9,089 nucleotides of DNA from Firmicutes bacterium UBA6132. GTDB taxonomy: Bacteria > Bacillota_A > Clostridia > Tissierellales > Sedimentibacteraceae. The notes beneath the pieces were generated by a model that was given only the letters and a program-made list of their open reading frames with translations, made no database searches and was not told the DNA's origin. A program made the position numbers and the translations under genes. Below are positions 1 to 6,383 of the stretch, in pieces (within the stretch, counting starts at the first letter, position 1; every line of letters begins with the position of its first letter). The stretch is taken from the NCBI GenBank assembly GCA_002435835.1, contig DIVM01000364.1, positions 1-9,089 on the forward strand. The letters run 5' to 3'.

Positions 1-860
1 CAATGACAGGTGACGGTGTAAATGATGCTCCATCTCTTAAAGCTGCTGATATAGGTGTTGCAATGGGTATCACAGGTACTGACGTTGCTAAAGGAGCCGC
101 TGATATGGTTCTTACAGATGATAACTTTGCAACTATTGAAAAAGCTGTTGCTGAAGGTAGAGGAATTTATCAAAATATTAAAAAGACAGTATTGTTCCTT
201 CTTTCTTCAAACTTTGGTGAAGTTATATCCATGTTTACAGCTATAGTTATAGGTCTTCAGTCACCACTTAAAGCAATTCATATATTGTGGATTAACTTAA
301 TTACTGACTCACTACCAGCATTAGCACTTGGTATGGACCCTACAGATAAAGATATAATGAAAGCTAAACCACGTGATCCAAATGAAGGATTATTTGCAAA
401 CGGCGGTATGGTTTTTACAGTATACAATGGATTTATGATTGCATGTTTAACATTAGGAGCATTCCTATGGTCACCAATCAGACATTTAGGTGCAGAAGGA
501 ATACAAGTAACACTTGACAATATTAAAATAGCATTAGAAGATCCATTTATTATATCCCATGCTCAAACATATGCATTTACAACACTTGGTGTATCACAGT
601 TATTCCATGCAATTGGTATGAGAAACTATGATAAATCATTATTCAAAATGAATTTATTTGAAAACAAAGCTATGATAGGTGCTTTCATATTAGGATTATT
701 GCTTCAAATAATAGTTACAGAAGTACCATTCTTAGTTGAAGTATTTGAAACAGCTCAATTACATTTGGATGAATGGATTAACTTAATATTATTATCAATG
801 GTTCCATTAGTATCACATGAAGTGATTGTATTTGGTAAAAAATTTATTAAGATTAAATAA
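1..860 (+). CDS. Calcium-transporting P-type ATPase, C-terminal part (5' truncated by window edge)
   Basis: This is the C-terminal 286 or so residues of a P-type cation pump; the reading frame is open to base 1, so the ATG at 3 is internal. P-type ATPases use ATP to export ions across the membrane. Visible residues, numbered from that Met: the hinge motif TGDGVNDAP at 2-10 of the P domain, then M5 to M10 at about 62-84, 89-110, 133-157, 187-205, 222-245 and 258-280. M5 carries N70 and E73 (SSNFGE) and M6 carries N98, T101 and D102 (NLITD). Their spacing matches SERCA N768, E771, N796, T799 and D800, so a Ca2+ specificity is well supported. The M8 position corresponding to SERCA E908 appears to be Q199, which suggests one Ca2+ site rather than two. 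The phosphorylation motif DKTGT lies upstream of the window. The gene ends at TAA 858-860, before a terminator, and converges on the hydro-lyase operon, so a functional link is unlikely. Confidence 0.93.
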   Translation, partial: MTGDGVNDAPSLKAADIGVAMGITGTDVAKGAADMVLTDDNFATIEKAVAEGRGIYQNIKKTVLFLLSSNFGEVISMFTAIVIGLQSPLKAIHILWINLITDSLPALALGMDPTDKDIMKAKPRDPNEGLFANGGMVFTVYNGFMIACLTLGAFLWSPIRHLGAEGIQVTLDNIKIALEDPFIISHAQTYAFTTLGVSQLFHAIGMRNYDKSLFKMNLFENKAMIGAFILGLLLQIIVTEVPFLVEVFETAQLHLDEWINLILLSMVPLVSHEVIVFGKKFIKIK

Positions 861-878
861 ACAATGAACAAAAATAAT

Positions 879-920
879 AGACCATGTAGAATTATTTTAT
901 AACTCTAAGTGGTCTTTTCT
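879..920. terminator. Bidirectional intrinsic terminator between convergent genes
   Basis: Arms AGACCA (879-884) and TGGTCT (910-915) pair perfectly. Inside them TAGA/TCTA (887-890 with 904-907) and TTAT/ATAA (892-895 with 899-902) extend the stem around a TTT loop. The + strand continues with TTTCT and the - strand with ATTATTTTTG, so both flanks are T-rich in the transcribed direction. The hairpin lies 18 nt after the ATPase stop and about 30 nt after the stop of the last gene on the - strand, so it can serve both transcripts. Confidence 0.8.
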
Positions 921-951
921 CATCTTCCATTTTAAATTGTTTTATTATTCT

Positions 952-2193
952 TTAAGGATTTGTAATCTGTCCTGTTAAAGCTGAAATCGCTGCAACAGCC
1001 GGTGAACATAGATAAATTTCTGCTTTTGAACTCCCCATTCTTCCTAAGAAATTTCTATTATTTGTGGCAAGCACTTTTTCTCCTTCACAAACAATTCCAC
1101 CACTTCTTCCGCAACATAGTCCACAGCCTGGGTGGGTAATCATTGCACCTGCTTCTGCTAATATCTTTATGATTCCACTTTTTATTGCTTCATCATAAAT
1201 TTTTCTGCTAGCTGGAGTCACTATTAATTTTAAGTATTTAGCTATTTTTTTTCCTCTTAGTATCTCTGCTGCTATTTCTAAATCTTCTAACCTTCCATTA
1301 GTACATGAACCAATAAATACTTGATCTATCTTAGTTCCGCTTACTTCTTTAACAGTCTTAATATTATCAACTTGTGATGGGTAAGCTACTACTGGAACAA
1401 AATCTTCTGCTTTATAATTTAAAACACTCTCATATTTAGCATCTCTATCCGGCTTAAAATATTCTAAATCCTTCACATCAACATTACAATACTCAGCAAT
1501 TTTAACATCAGGTACAAATAATCCGGCTTTTGCTCCTGATTCTATAGCCATATTAGCCATGGTCATTCTTGAATCTATGGTCATATTTTTAACAGTTGTT
1601 CCGCCAAACTCTAAAGATTTGTAAGTTGCCCCATCTGATTTTAAGTCACCAATTATTCTTAGAATAACATCCTTTGAAGTTACACCAATAGGTAACTTCC
1701 CATCAATATTAATTCTAATTGTTTGAGGAACCTTTATCCAAATTTCTCCTGTTCCTAAAACTGCTGCCATTTCTGTGTAGCCAATTCCTGTAGAAAAAGC
1801 TCCAATAGCCCCATAAGTTGTAGTGTGAGAATCAGTTCCAAAAACTATATTACCTGGTTTGACATAACAACATTCAACCATTAACTGATGACATATTCCA
1901 TCCGATCTATGAATATTTTTTATGCCATATTTTTCGCAAAATTCTTCTGCTATCTTAAAATGTCTAACATCTTCTATATTTGCAGTAGGCACAAGATGAT
2001 CATATACTAAAACCATTTTATCCGGATTATATATTTTCTTAAAACCCATTTCTTCAAATTTTTGCACTACAAAAGGTACAAATATATCATGAACCATCAA
2101 CTTATCAGGTTTTACAATAACTATAGAACCGGCTTCAACATTATTTAATCCTGTATTTTTCATTATTATTTTTTCAATCAATGTATGTCCCAT
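952..2193 (-). CDS. LeuC-like aconitase-superfamily hydro-lyase, large subunit (copy A)
   Basis: This 413-residue protein is the large [4Fe-4S] subunit of a two-subunit hydro-lyase of the 3-isopropylmalate dehydratase/homoaconitase/2,3-dimethylmalate dehydratase group. Such enzymes remove and re-add water on 2- or 3-hydroxy acids carrying two or three carboxylates. The length fits the short LeuC type. Recognisable motifs are DHLVPTAN (65-72), GTDSHTTTYGAIG (119-131), GSCTNGRLED (295-304) and NRNFLGRMGS (379-388). The predicted cluster cysteines are C297, C357 and C360. The usual CGPC is CGLC here, followed by CGRSGG. The ATG at 2193 is preceded by AGGTGAT with about 7 nt spacing, and the upstream small-subunit stop is 1 nt away, so translation is probably coupled. 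It is the last gene of the operon. The substrate is uncertain: isopropylmalate, citraconate/methylmalate or dimethylmalate are all possible. The Gln/Arg-rich homoaconitase pattern is not evident. Confidence 0.9.
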   Translation of the reverse strand: MGHTLIEKIIMKNTGLNNVEAGSIVIVKPDKLMVHDIFVPFVVQKFEEMGFKKIYNPDKMVLVYDHLVPTANIEDVRHFKIAEEFCEKYGIKNIHRSDGICHQLMVECCYVKPGNIVFGTDSHTTTYGAIGAFSTGIGYTEMAAVLGTGEIWIKVPQTIRINIDGKLPIGVTSKDVILRIIGDLKSDGATYKSLEFGGTTVKNMTIDSRMTMANMAIESGAKAGLFVPDVKIAEYCNVDVKDLEYFKPDRDAKYESVLNYKAEDFVPVVAYPSQVDNIKTVKEVSGTKIDQVFIGSCTNGRLEDLEIAAEILRGKKIAKYLKLIVTPASRKIYDEAIKSGIIKILAEAGAMITHPGCGLCCGRSGGIVCEGEKVLATNNRNFLGRMGSSKAEIYLCSPAVAAISALTGQITNP

Positions 2194-2194
2194 A

Positions 2195-2692
2195 TTAAAT
2201 CACCTGTTCAAAATTTCTCTTTTTCATAGATTCAACTAATCCGCCTTCACTGATTATTTTCATTAAATTATCAGGCAAAGGTTGTATTTTATATTCTTTA
2301 TCCCTATAAATTATATTATGATTTAGTTCAACTTCAACCATAGTACCTTCTAAGCAATCATCAGGAAACTCCTCATTTTCAATTAATAATAAACCGTTAT
2401 TTATTGAATTTCTGAAAAATATTCTAGCAAAAGACTTTGCAATAACACATTTAATTCCTAATGATTTTAATACTTCCGGTGCTTGTTCTCTTGATGAACC
2501 ACAACCAAAGTTCTTTCCTGCAACGATTATATCTCCAGCTTCTATTTTGCTTGCTAATTCAGGTCTTAAAGGAGAAAATGCGTATTTTTTCATTTCCTCA
2601 ACTGTATTTAAAGCTAAATATTCCGTAGGAATTATTATATCCGTATCTATGTCATCACCTAAAATCCATATCTTACCTTTAAACTTTTCCAT
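2195..2692 (-). CDS. LeuD-like hydro-lyase, small subunit (copy A)
   Basis: This 165-residue swivelling-domain protein is the normal length for LeuD of the short, archaeal/clostridial type. It pairs with the large subunit immediately downstream to complete the active site. Motifs are GDDIDTDIIIP (12-22), NFGCGSSREQAP (61-72) and SFARIFFRNSINNG (87-100). The substrate-recognition loop after the first strand reads YLAL (25-28). Archaeal isopropylmalate isomerases typically have YLVY and methanogen homoaconitase YLRT, so a hydrophobic side group is the more likely substrate feature; this is inference. The ATG at 2692 has only a weak AAAGG about 10 nt upstream and follows the preceding large subunit by 39 nt, the widest gap in this operon. 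It is clearly a paralogue of the small subunit at 3986-4468; they share the unusual EEMKK segment after the loop. Confidence 0.9.
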   Translation of the reverse strand: MEKFKGKIWILGDDIDTDIIIPTEYLALNTVEEMKKYAFSPLRPELASKIEAGDIIVAGKNFGCGSSREQAPEVLKSLGIKCVIAKSFARIFFRNSINNGLLLIENEEFPDDCLEGTMVEVELNHNIIYRDKEYKIQPLPDNLMKIISEGGLVESMKKRNFEQVI

Positions 2693-2731
2693 ATCAACAC
2701 AACCTTTTTATATAAATTAATTAATATTTTT

Positions 2732-3982
2732 TTAATTTGCCTGGAATTCTGTTATATATCCGGCAATAGCTGATGCTGCAACACTATAAACACTTGCTAA
2801 ATATACTTTTGAATCCCTATGACCAGCTCTTCCTTTAAAATTACGTGTACCTGTTGAAATAAGAACTTCACCTTCTCCTATAACTCCTTGACACGAACCC
2901 CAGCAAACACTACAGTTAGGATTCATAATCATAGCACCACTTTCAATAAATATACTAAGAAGCCCTTCTTCTAAAGCTTGTAAATAAACATTATTAGATG
3001 CAGGAGTAATAATACATCTAACTTTTTCACTTACTTTTTTGCCTTTTAATATTTCTGCTGCAACTCTAAAATCCTCGATTCTCCCACTATTGCATGATCC
3101 AATAAATGCTTGATCTATTTTAACCTTCTCCATATTTTTCATTAAAACAACATCATCAATATGATCCGGTCTTGCAATTACAGGTTTAATCAAATTTAAA
3201 TCATATTCATACACTTTTTCATAATGTGCATCCTCATCACTATGATATATTTTTTTAGGATTTCTCCCTCTTGATTTTAAATATTCCATAGTCACTTCAT
3301 CCGGTTCAACAATTCCTGTTTTGGCACCTGCCTCAACTGCTAAATTACATAATACTAATCTGTCGCTCATATTAAAATTCTTGATTCCTTCTCCGCCAAA
3401 TTCTAATATTTTATAATTTGCACCATTGGCTCCTATATCTCCAATTATTTTAAGCATTAAGTCTCTTGGATAAACTCCTTTAGGTAATTTCCCATTAAGA
3501 TTAATTCTTATTGTTTCTGGAACCATAAGCCAAGTAGTTCCCGTTACCATTGCATATAATAAATCAGTACATCCAACTCCTGTCCCAAAAGCACCAAGGG
3601 CACCATAAGTACATGTATGAGAATCTGCTCCTAATATTAACTGTCCAGAAGTTACGTAGTCTTCAACCATAATTTGGTGGCAGACTCCACTTCCTTGATG
3701 AAAATCTATATTGTGTTTCTTTGCAAATTTCCTCATTTTCTTATGGACCATTGCAGTTTTTTCATTTTCTGCTGGAATATTATGATCTATAATAAATACT
3801 ATTTTTTTCTCATCAAATATCTCTTTTTTCTTAAGATTATTTTCAAACATATCTATTGTCATATGAGTTGTACCATCATTGCTCATAATCAAATCCACAT
3901 CTACAGTTATAATTTCTCCTGAAACAACATTATCCTTATGTGCCGCATCCGATAATATTTTTTCTCCAATTGTCATTCCCAT
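2732..3982 (-). CDS. LeuC-like aconitase-superfamily hydro-lyase, large subunit (copy B)
   Basis: This 416-residue large subunit is paralogous to the one at 952-2193. The two align almost without gaps, and the three predicted cluster cysteines fall on the same residue numbers (C297, C357, C360). Motifs are DHNIPAEN (66-73), GADSHTCTYGALG (118-130), GSCNSGRIEDF (295-305) and TRNFKGRAGH (379-388). It departs further from the family consensus than copy A: CGPC is CSVC, GSCTNG is GSCNSG, and NRNFxGRMG is TRNFKGRAG. This suggests either a different substrate or relaxed constraint, although the frame is intact and full length. The start ATG is preceded by AAGGAGG with 8 nt spacing, and the Shine-Dalgarno lies inside the last codons of the upstream small subunit, whose stop is 3 nt away, indicating translational coupling. 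The exact substrate is unknown. Confidence 0.9.
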   Translation of the reverse strand: MGMTIGEKILSDAAHKDNVVSGEIITVDVDLIMSNDGTTHMTIDMFENNLKKKEIFDEKKIVFIIDHNIPAENEKTAMVHKKMRKFAKKHNIDFHQGSGVCHQIMVEDYVTSGQLILGADSHTCTYGALGAFGTGVGCTDLLYAMVTGTTWLMVPETIRINLNGKLPKGVYPRDLMLKIIGDIGANGANYKILEFGGEGIKNFNMSDRLVLCNLAVEAGAKTGIVEPDEVTMEYLKSRGRNPKKIYHSDEDAHYEKVYEYDLNLIKPVIARPDHIDDVVLMKNMEKVKIDQAFIGSCNSGRIEDFRVAAEILKGKKVSEKVRCIITPASNNVYLQALEEGLLSIFIESGAMIMNPNCSVCWGSCQGVIGEGEVLISTGTRNFKGRAGHRDSKVYLASVYSVAASAIAGYITEFQAN

Positions 3983-3985
3983 GTT

Positions 3986-4468
3986 TTAATCCTCCTTTCT
4001 ATTTAAATACTCAATCAATCCATTTGAATTTAATATTGTCTGCATATGACTAGGTAATTTTGTACATTTGTATTCTTTATTTTCCTTTTTAATAATTCCA
4101 TTTGTAAAATCTATCTCTATAAAATCATTTTCATTTATATCATCATATAATTCTTCACATACAATAACCGGCAATCCAATATTAATTGAGTTTCTAAAGA
4201 AAATCCGTGCAAAGGATTTTGCTACTATTGATTTAATACCTAACTTTTTTAGAACACTTGGAGCTTGTTCCCTAGATGATCCGCATCCAAAATTTTCTCC
4301 TGCTACAATAACATCTCCTTCTAAAACTTTAGATGAAAATTCCTTATTAATTGATTCAAATGTAAATTTTTTCATTTCTTCTATTGTAGAAAGTAATAAG
4401 TATTGGGATGGGATAATTTGATCAGTATCTATATCATCATTAAACTTCCAAACACGACTTTTTTTCAT
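3986..4468 (-). CDS. LeuD-like hydro-lyase, small subunit (copy B); first gene of the operon
   Basis: This 160-residue small subunit has DDIDTDQIIP (11-20), NFGCGSSREQAP (59-70) and SFARIFFRNSINIG (85-98). Its substrate loop is YLLL (23-26). The start is placed at ATG 4468-4466. A longer reading from TTG at 4483 is possible, but that extension consists of the Shine-Dalgarno GGAGG and its spacer, and the family begins close to the predicted Met. It is expected to form a heterodimer with the large subunit encoded directly downstream. It opens a four-gene operon, small-large-small-large, with a candidate promoter about 90 nt upstream. SSREQAP, rather than the SSREHAP common in isopropylmalate isomerases, appears in both small subunits, again marking the two pairs as one subfamily. 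Confidence 0.9.
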   Translation of the reverse strand: MKKSRVWKFNDDIDTDQIIPSQYLLLSTIEEMKKFTFESINKEFSSKVLEGDVIVAGENFGCGSSREQAPSVLKKLGIKSIVAKSFARIFFRNSINIGLPVIVCEELYDDINENDFIEIDFTNGIIKKENKEYKCTKLPSHMQTILNSNGLIEYLNRKED

Positions 4469-4476
4469 AATAATTA

Positions 4477-4481
4477 CCTCC
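4477..4481 (-). promoter_or_regulatory. Ribosome binding site that fixes the start of LeuD-like copy B
   Basis: GGAGG on the - strand lies 8 nt before ATG 4468. It falls inside the five codons that would be added by starting at TTG 4483, so that longer start is rejected. Confidence 0.85.
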
Positions 4482-4535
4482 AATTCTATTGTATATAAAA
4501 TTTTTATCAGATTCTGCCTCTATTAATAAAAAATC

Positions 4536-4593
4536 GCCGTGTTTAATAAATGCGCACCATTATATCAATTGATGACAGCGTTTTAAATACGGC
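4536..4593. repeat. Imperfect dyad around the operon promoter
   Basis: The arms GCCGTGTTTAA (4536-4546) and TTAAATACGGC (4583-4593) are inverted copies matching at 10 of 11 positions, separated by 36 nt. GCG/CGC-type inner extensions are also seen. The perfect 10-bp palindrome ATCAATTGAT (4564-4573) sits between them, inside the promoter spacer. It could be a paired operator or the remains of a small inverted-repeat element; the sequence does not decide. Confidence 0.45.
4559..4587 (-). promoter_or_regulatory. Candidate sigma-A promoter for the hydro-lyase operon
   Basis: On the - strand a perfect TATAAT (4564-4559) is preceded at 17 nt by TTTAAA (4587-4582), which matches 4 of 6 bases of TTGACA. 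Transcription would begin near 4551, giving a leader of about 83 nt before ATG 4468. The -35 lies within one arm of the surrounding dyad and the spacer contains a palindrome, so repression by a dimeric protein is plausible. This is inferred from sequence only. Confidence 0.5.
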
Positions 4594-4607
4594 TTTTAAT
4601 TTAACTG

Positions 4608-4775
4608 TTACTTTATATAAGACTGCTTAATCCATTTATTCAATAAATACATAGAAACATCATATTTTTTTGATATATCAATCTTTTTCTTACCTTCATT
4701 ATACAGCTGAACTATTTTTTCCTTATAAACTTCTGTATAAATTGTGCCATAGCATTCTTTTTTTATCTTTTTCAT
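4608..4775 (-). pseudogene. IS3-family OrfA (helix-turn-helix) remnant, 55 codons
   Basis: A short frame begins at ATG 4775 behind a GAGG with 7 nt spacing and ends at TAA 4610-4608. The product begins MKKIKKECYGTIYTEVYKEK, continues with IVQLYNEGKKKIDISKKYDV, and then has a segment ending in NKWIKQ. The pattern of a basic N-terminus, 'IVQLY-EG', 'ISKKYDVS' and 'L-KWIK' is that of the N-terminal helix-turn-helix of IS3/IS911 OrfA transposase subunits. A full OrfA is about 90-100 residues with a leucine zipper after the helix-turn-helix. Here the protein stops right after the helix-turn-helix, and no OrfB (DDE integrase) follows, so the element is dead. A small free-standing DNA-binding protein is the alternative, less likely. 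It lies between the aminotransferase terminator and the hydro-lyase operon promoter. Confidence 0.6.
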
Positions 4776-4798
4776 ATACATACCTCTAACACATTTAA

Positions 4799-4822
4799 GG
4801 ATAGTGTCAACAAAACACTACA
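4799..4822 (-). repeat. Possible insertion-sequence end upstream of the OrfA remnant
   Basis: Read on the - strand this segment starts TGTAGTGTTTTGTTGACA and leads 23 nt later into the OrfA remnant. A TG-initial end with an A/T-rich body just ahead of orfA is typical of IS3-family left ends. It also folds as TAGTGT/ACACTA (4802-4807 with 4815-4820). No inverted partner was found on the other side, in agreement with a truncated element. Confidence 0.3.
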
Positions 4823-4848
4823 ATTTATTATTTAAATTTTTATAAATC

Positions 4849-4890
4849 AAAAATTCATTGTTACTTTATAATTAAATACCATACAATGAA
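4849..4890 (-). terminator. Candidate intrinsic terminator of the aminotransferase
   Basis: On the - strand TTCATTGT (4890-4883) pairs with ACAATGAA (4861-4854), with a further TTTA/TAAA pairing in the loop, followed directly by TTTTT (4853-4849). It is about 65 nt after the aminotransferase stop. The stem is A/T-rich and the loop is long, so efficiency may be low. Confidence 0.45.
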
Positions 4891-4953
4891 CCAAAATAAA
4901 AATGTATCATTGTTATGTTTTCAATTTATCAATTTAATTGATTATAATAAATA

Positions 4954-6153
4954 TTATGCACAAATATATACCTTGCTATATATATATTCACTTATCAAAT
5001 CCATTGCTTCAATAATATCTTCCATTGAACAACAGTAAGCAATTCTAACATAATTACTCCATTGTTTTCCAAATGATTCTCCAGGATTTAAAGCAACACC
5101 TTTTTCATTTAATAGCTCTAAACAGAATTCTGACCCGCTAATTCCTAACTTTTCAACATTCATTAATATATAAAATGCTCCTTGCGGTTCATAAAAAGAA
5201 ATCTCATCAATTTTATTCAAGAAGTCAACAATATAATCTTTTCTTCTTTTGTACTCAATGAACATCACTTCAACTTCTTTTAATTCTTCTCTATAAGCTA
5301 TTATTGATCCTTCTTGTGCAAAAGAAGTAGGACATATATTCAGTTGCTCATGAACGTTCTGTAGGCATTCTATTAACTCAGCATTTCCTAATATATAACC
5401 AACTCTCCAACCAGTCATAGCAAGTGTTTTTGAAGTAGAATTAATTATAAGTGTGCGCTCTTTCATGCCTGGCAAACTTGCTATGCTTATAAATTCACCT
5501 TCATATAAGAAATCTTCATAGCAGTCATCTGATATGACAATTAAATCATGCTTAATGGCAAAGTCAGCAATTTCTTGCAATTCATCTTTACTCATAACAT
5601 ATCCTGTAGGATTATTAGGAGAATTTATCAATAATAACTTTGTTTTATCGGTAATTCGATCTTCAAATTCCTTAATATCATATTTCATTTTTTCATCTTT
5701 TAAAACCGGCACTTCAATATATTTTGAGCCTGTACATTCTACTTGACGACAATATGAATAATAAGAAGGAGATGGAAACATTACTTCTTCATCTGAATTT
5801 AAAAACGCAATAAATATTAAATATAAAGCTTCACTGGCACCTGCAGTAATAAGAGCTTCATTTAGAGGATTATACTCTAATCCATACTTTTCCTTTGCCC
5901 TGTTTGTTATGGCTTCCCTTAATTCATAAACACCAGCAGGTGGTGTATAATGTACCTTACCATTCTTTATAGCAGTGATTGCCGCTTCCTTGATATCATC
6001 AGGAGTATCAAAATCCGGCTTGCCGATCTCCATATGAATTATCTTCTTACCTTTTCTTTCTAACTCTGATGCCATGTCAAATATTGAAACAGAGCCTTCG
6101 CCCTCATAAAACGCTTGTACTTTTGAACTAAAATAATCTTTCATATCTTTCAT
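4954..6153 (-). CDS. Pyridoxal-phosphate aminotransferase, class I/II (fold type I)
   Basis: This 399-residue cytoplasmic enzyme, of normal length for the family, exchanges an amino group between an amino acid and a 2-oxo acid. Seen in order: GKPDFDTP (44-51); YTPPAGVYELREAI (69-82); SPNNPTG (178-184) with the cofactor-ring Asn; ISDDCYEDF (207-215), where D209 would bind the pyridine nitrogen; NSTSKTLAMTGWRVGY (238-253) with K242 as Schiff-base lysine; and YVRIAYC (368-374) with R370 as carboxylate-binding arginine. The cofactor residues are all present, so it should be active. The usual 'SDE-Y' reads SDDCY, a minor change. The ATG at 6153 follows AAGGAGA at 7 nt. The family covers aspartate, aromatic, alanine and branched-chain aminotransferases, and the sequence does not decide between them. 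It stands alone between two spacers, downstream of the membrane-protein gene and upstream of the hydro-lyase operon, all on one strand. Confidence 0.9.
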   Translation of the reverse strand: MKDMKDYFSSKVQAFYEGEGSVSIFDMASELERKGKKIIHMEIGKPDFDTPDDIKEAAITAIKNGKVHYTPPAGVYELREAITNRAKEKYGLEYNPLNEALITAGASEALYLIFIAFLNSDEEVMFPSPSYYSYCRQVECTGSKYIEVPVLKDEKMKYDIKEFEDRITDKTKLLLINSPNNPTGYVMSKDELQEIADFAIKHDLIVISDDCYEDFLYEGEFISIASLPGMKERTLIINSTSKTLAMTGWRVGYILGNAELIECLQNVHEQLNICPTSFAQEGSIIAYREELKEVEVMFIEYKRRKDYIVDFLNKIDEISFYEPQGAFYILMNVEKLGISGSEFCLELLNEKGVALNPGESFGKQWSNYVRIAYCCSMEDIIEAMDLISEYIYSKVYICA

Positions 6154-6278
6154 ATTTGTGTCTCCTTGTATCCTTTAAGTGCCGCTTACATACAGCACAA
6201 ACATATTTATTAAAAAGTTGCAAAACCCCTACTTATATAGTAAAATTTTCTTATGGAACAGTAATACATACAGATTAT

Positions 6279-6339
6279 AGGATGGTGAGCAATAAAATTT
6301 ATTCCTGCCAGTATATTTTTTATGTGACCCCACCATCCT
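6279..6339 (-). repeat. 9-bp perfect inverted repeat, GGATGGTG/CACCATCC
   Basis: AGGATGGTG (6279-6287, + strand) and CACCATCCT (6331-6339) are perfect inverted copies with a 43-nt loop that includes a smaller A/T palindrome near 6291-6303. The G/C content of the arms stands out from the A/T-rich surroundings. No T-run follows on either strand, so a simple terminator is not indicated. Confidence 0.5.
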
Positions 6340-6341
6340 TA

Positions 6342-6383
6342 CAATGATAAATAATTGGCAGCTGAGCCTTTCATTTATCATTG
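6342..6383 (-). repeat. 11-bp perfect inverted repeat forming a strong hairpin
   Basis: CAATGATAAAT (6342-6352) and ATTTATCATTG (6373-6383) pair perfectly around a 20-nt loop that contains GGC/GCC, giving a two-tier stem. It lies about 60 nt after the stop of the membrane-protein gene and only 2 nt from the GGATGGTG repeat. It could mark the 3' end of the upstream message or be part of the next gene's leader. Confidence 0.5.

Noticed and set aside
4068..4421. 117-codon open frame on the + strand
   Set aside because: It is antisense to LeuD-like copy B, which has full family motifs; the frame shows no recognisable protein and no ribosome site.
952..4468. A standard leucine biosynthesis operon
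   Set aside because: There is no leuA or leuB, two divergent copies of leuCD-like genes are present, and motif changes in both large subunits make the standard role doubtful. The region upstream of 9089 is unseen, so this is not excluded.
4469..4483. Five-codon extension of LeuD-like copy B from a TTG start
   Set aside because: The extension encodes the Shine-Dalgarno GGAGG and its spacer; ATG 4468 has ideal spacing and fits the family's N-terminus.
4928..4942. ATCAATTTAATTGAT palindrome after the aminotransferase stop
   Set aside because: It is a short, purely A/T-rich stem with a 3-nt loop and no T-run, and is expected by chance in such sequence.
6156..6347. 63-codon open frame on the + strand in the spacer before the aminotransferase
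   Set aside because: It has no ribosome site and no family resemblance, and it runs through the inverted repeats; it looks like chance coding.
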